Source of the DNA: Methylosinus sp. LW4
GTDB lineage: Bacteria > Pseudomonadota > Alphaproteobacteria > Rhizobiales > Beijerinckiaceae
Length of the DNA: 64,000 bases
Reading direction: 5' to 3'
Assembly: GCF_000379125.1 (NCBI RefSeq)
Contig: NZ_KB900626.1
Location: forward strand, 963,748-1,027,747
The translations under genes and the position numbers were made by a program. The notes beneath the pieces are model-generated. The model made no database searches, was not told the DNA's origin, and saw only the letters and a program-made list of their open reading frames with translations. Shown piece by piece: positions 63,165 to 64,000 of this stretch. The first letter of the stretch is position 1, and each line of letters opens with the position of its first letter.

Positions 63165-64000
63165 TCATCTCGTTTTGGCGCCGAAATAGGCCGGCGTGGT
63201 GAGCGTTTCCATGAAGGCGACGAGATCGTCCATCTGCTGCTCGGAGAGATTGAGAGGACGAATGCCGCCGGAGAGATAGTCGTTGACCTGGGCTGGATCG
63301 CCCTCGCTGCGTCCGCCATTATTGTAGTGCTTGACGACATCCTTCAGAGTCTTCAGCGAGCCGTCGTGCATATAGGGCGCTGTCACCGCGACATTGCGCA
63401 GGGTGGGCGTCTTGAAGGCGCCGATCACGTCGAATTGATCGGTGACGGCGAAGCGACCGAGCTCGGAGGTTTTGGGATCGGTCAGCACGGCCTTGTCCAC
63501 GTCCGCGCCTTTCGCCTTGGCGTTAAGGAATTCGGCGGAGAGTCGAGGCACGTCGAATTGCGCCCGATTGATGCCGACGCCGATATTGTGGAAGCGATTA
63601 TCGGTGAACAGCGCCTGAGTCTGCTCGATCACATGGCAGGAGACGCAGCGGCCCTGGCCGACGAACACCTCGAAGCCGCGCTTGGCGGCCTCCGATATCG
63701 CATTCTCCTCATTGCCGAAGCGCCAGCGGTCGAAAGGCGAATCGCCGGCGATGACTGTGCGCTCATAGGCGGCGATGGCCTTCTTCACCTCCTCCATCGT
63801 CACGCCGTCGCCGGTCTTGCCGAAGGCCTTTTTGAACAGCTCGACATAGAAGGGATCGGACCGCGCGATGAGCAGAATGGGCTCATGCGTCGGCAGGCCC
63901 ATCTCGACCGGATTGAGGAAGGGATGCTGCGACTGATCCTCGAGCGTAGGCGAGCGGCCGTCCCAGAAAAAGGAGGTGAAATAGGCCGCGTTTATCACCG
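63165..64000 (-). CDS. Dihaem cytochrome c peroxidase/MauG family, C-terminal part
   Basis: The gene continues past the window end; about 278 residues are seen. Features: NAAYFTSFFWDGRSPTLEDQ, NPVEMG, one haem motif CVSCH, FKTPTLRNVAVTAPYMHDGS and a C-terminal helix. Because INAAYF is an internal motif, the N-terminal haem domain must lie beyond base 64000. The family reduces peroxide or modifies partner proteins. It begins a cluster with a phosphoesterase, cytochrome c and Cys-rich peptide. Confidence 0.9.
   Translation of the reverse strand, partial: VINAAYFTSFFWDGRSPTLEDQSQHPFLNPVEMGLPTHEPILLIARSDPFYVELFKKAFGKTGDGVTMEEVKKAIAAYERTVIAGDSPFDRWRFGNEENAISEAAKRGFEVFVGQGRCVSCHVIEQTQALFTDNRFHNIGVGINRAQFDVPRLSAEFLNAKAKGADVDKAVLTDPKTSELGRFAVTDQFDVIGAFKTPTLRNVAVTAPYMHDGSLKTLKDVVKHYNNGGRSEGDPAQVNDYLSGGIRPLNLSEQQMDDLVAFMETLTTPAYFGAKTR

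Overview
This 64-kb window is GC-rich chromosomal DNA from an alphaproteobacterium, most likely a Hyphomicrobiales (Rhizobiales) member. The evidence is the uppS-cdsA-dxr-rseP-bamA-lpxD-fabZ-lpxA-lpxB order, a SciP-type DUF1153 regulator, a DUF2865 protein, a polyhydroxyalkanoate-system protein and Rhizobiales-style palindromic intergenic repeats. A PCuAC-type copper protein that seems to keep only two histidine ligands is compatible with a Methylosinus/Methylocystis-like methanotroph. No methane monooxygenase gene lies in the window, so that placement is inference.

Layout. 0-10 kb: envelope-building operon (end of uppS, cdsA, dxr, rseP, bamA, lpxD, fabZ, lpxA, lpxB), with lpxI absent between lpxA and lpxB. 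10-22 kb: a membrane protein with two PAN/apple domains, a bactofilin-like protein, gltA, gltX, a large SPFH protein, a thioredoxin/CcdA pair and comEC. 22-41 kb: surface polysaccharide genes (WcbI-like and GSCFA proteins, initiating sugar transferase, glycosyltransferases, Wza-like export lipoprotein, Wzc/GumC-like co-polymerase with a degenerate kinase domain, acetyltransferase, deacetylase, OpgG/D glucan protein). Interspersed is a MarR-flanked exported-protein/PCuAC pair. 41-46 kb: a compact phospho-signalling operon of an FHA-trypsin membrane protein, a PP2C phosphatase and a Ser/Thr kinase with Sel1 repeats. 46-55.5 kb: small exported and membrane proteins, an outer-membrane beta-barrel, a pteridine-reductase-like SDR, recG, a GST, a PAS histidine kinase divergent from an Rcp1-like response regulator, and sciP.

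55.56-58.30 kb: a small, more AT-rich island beside tRNA-Asn(GTT). It is bounded by a 27-bp imperfect direct repeat (23/27) of the tRNA 3' end. It carries an HD (SAMHD1/YwfO-like) phosphohydrolase overlapping a YwgA/Panacea-like gene, a short unknown gene, and what looks like the last ~55 codons of a tyrosine integrase. This is the best candidate for an undescribed accessory (toxin-antitoxin or anti-phage) module.

58.4-64 kb: a PfkB kinase, erpA-type Fe-S carrier, chromosomal dGTPase, and a minus-strand set of exported redox genes (Cys-rich peptide, monohaem cytochrome c, Tat-exported metallophosphoesterase, dihaem peroxidase running off the window end).
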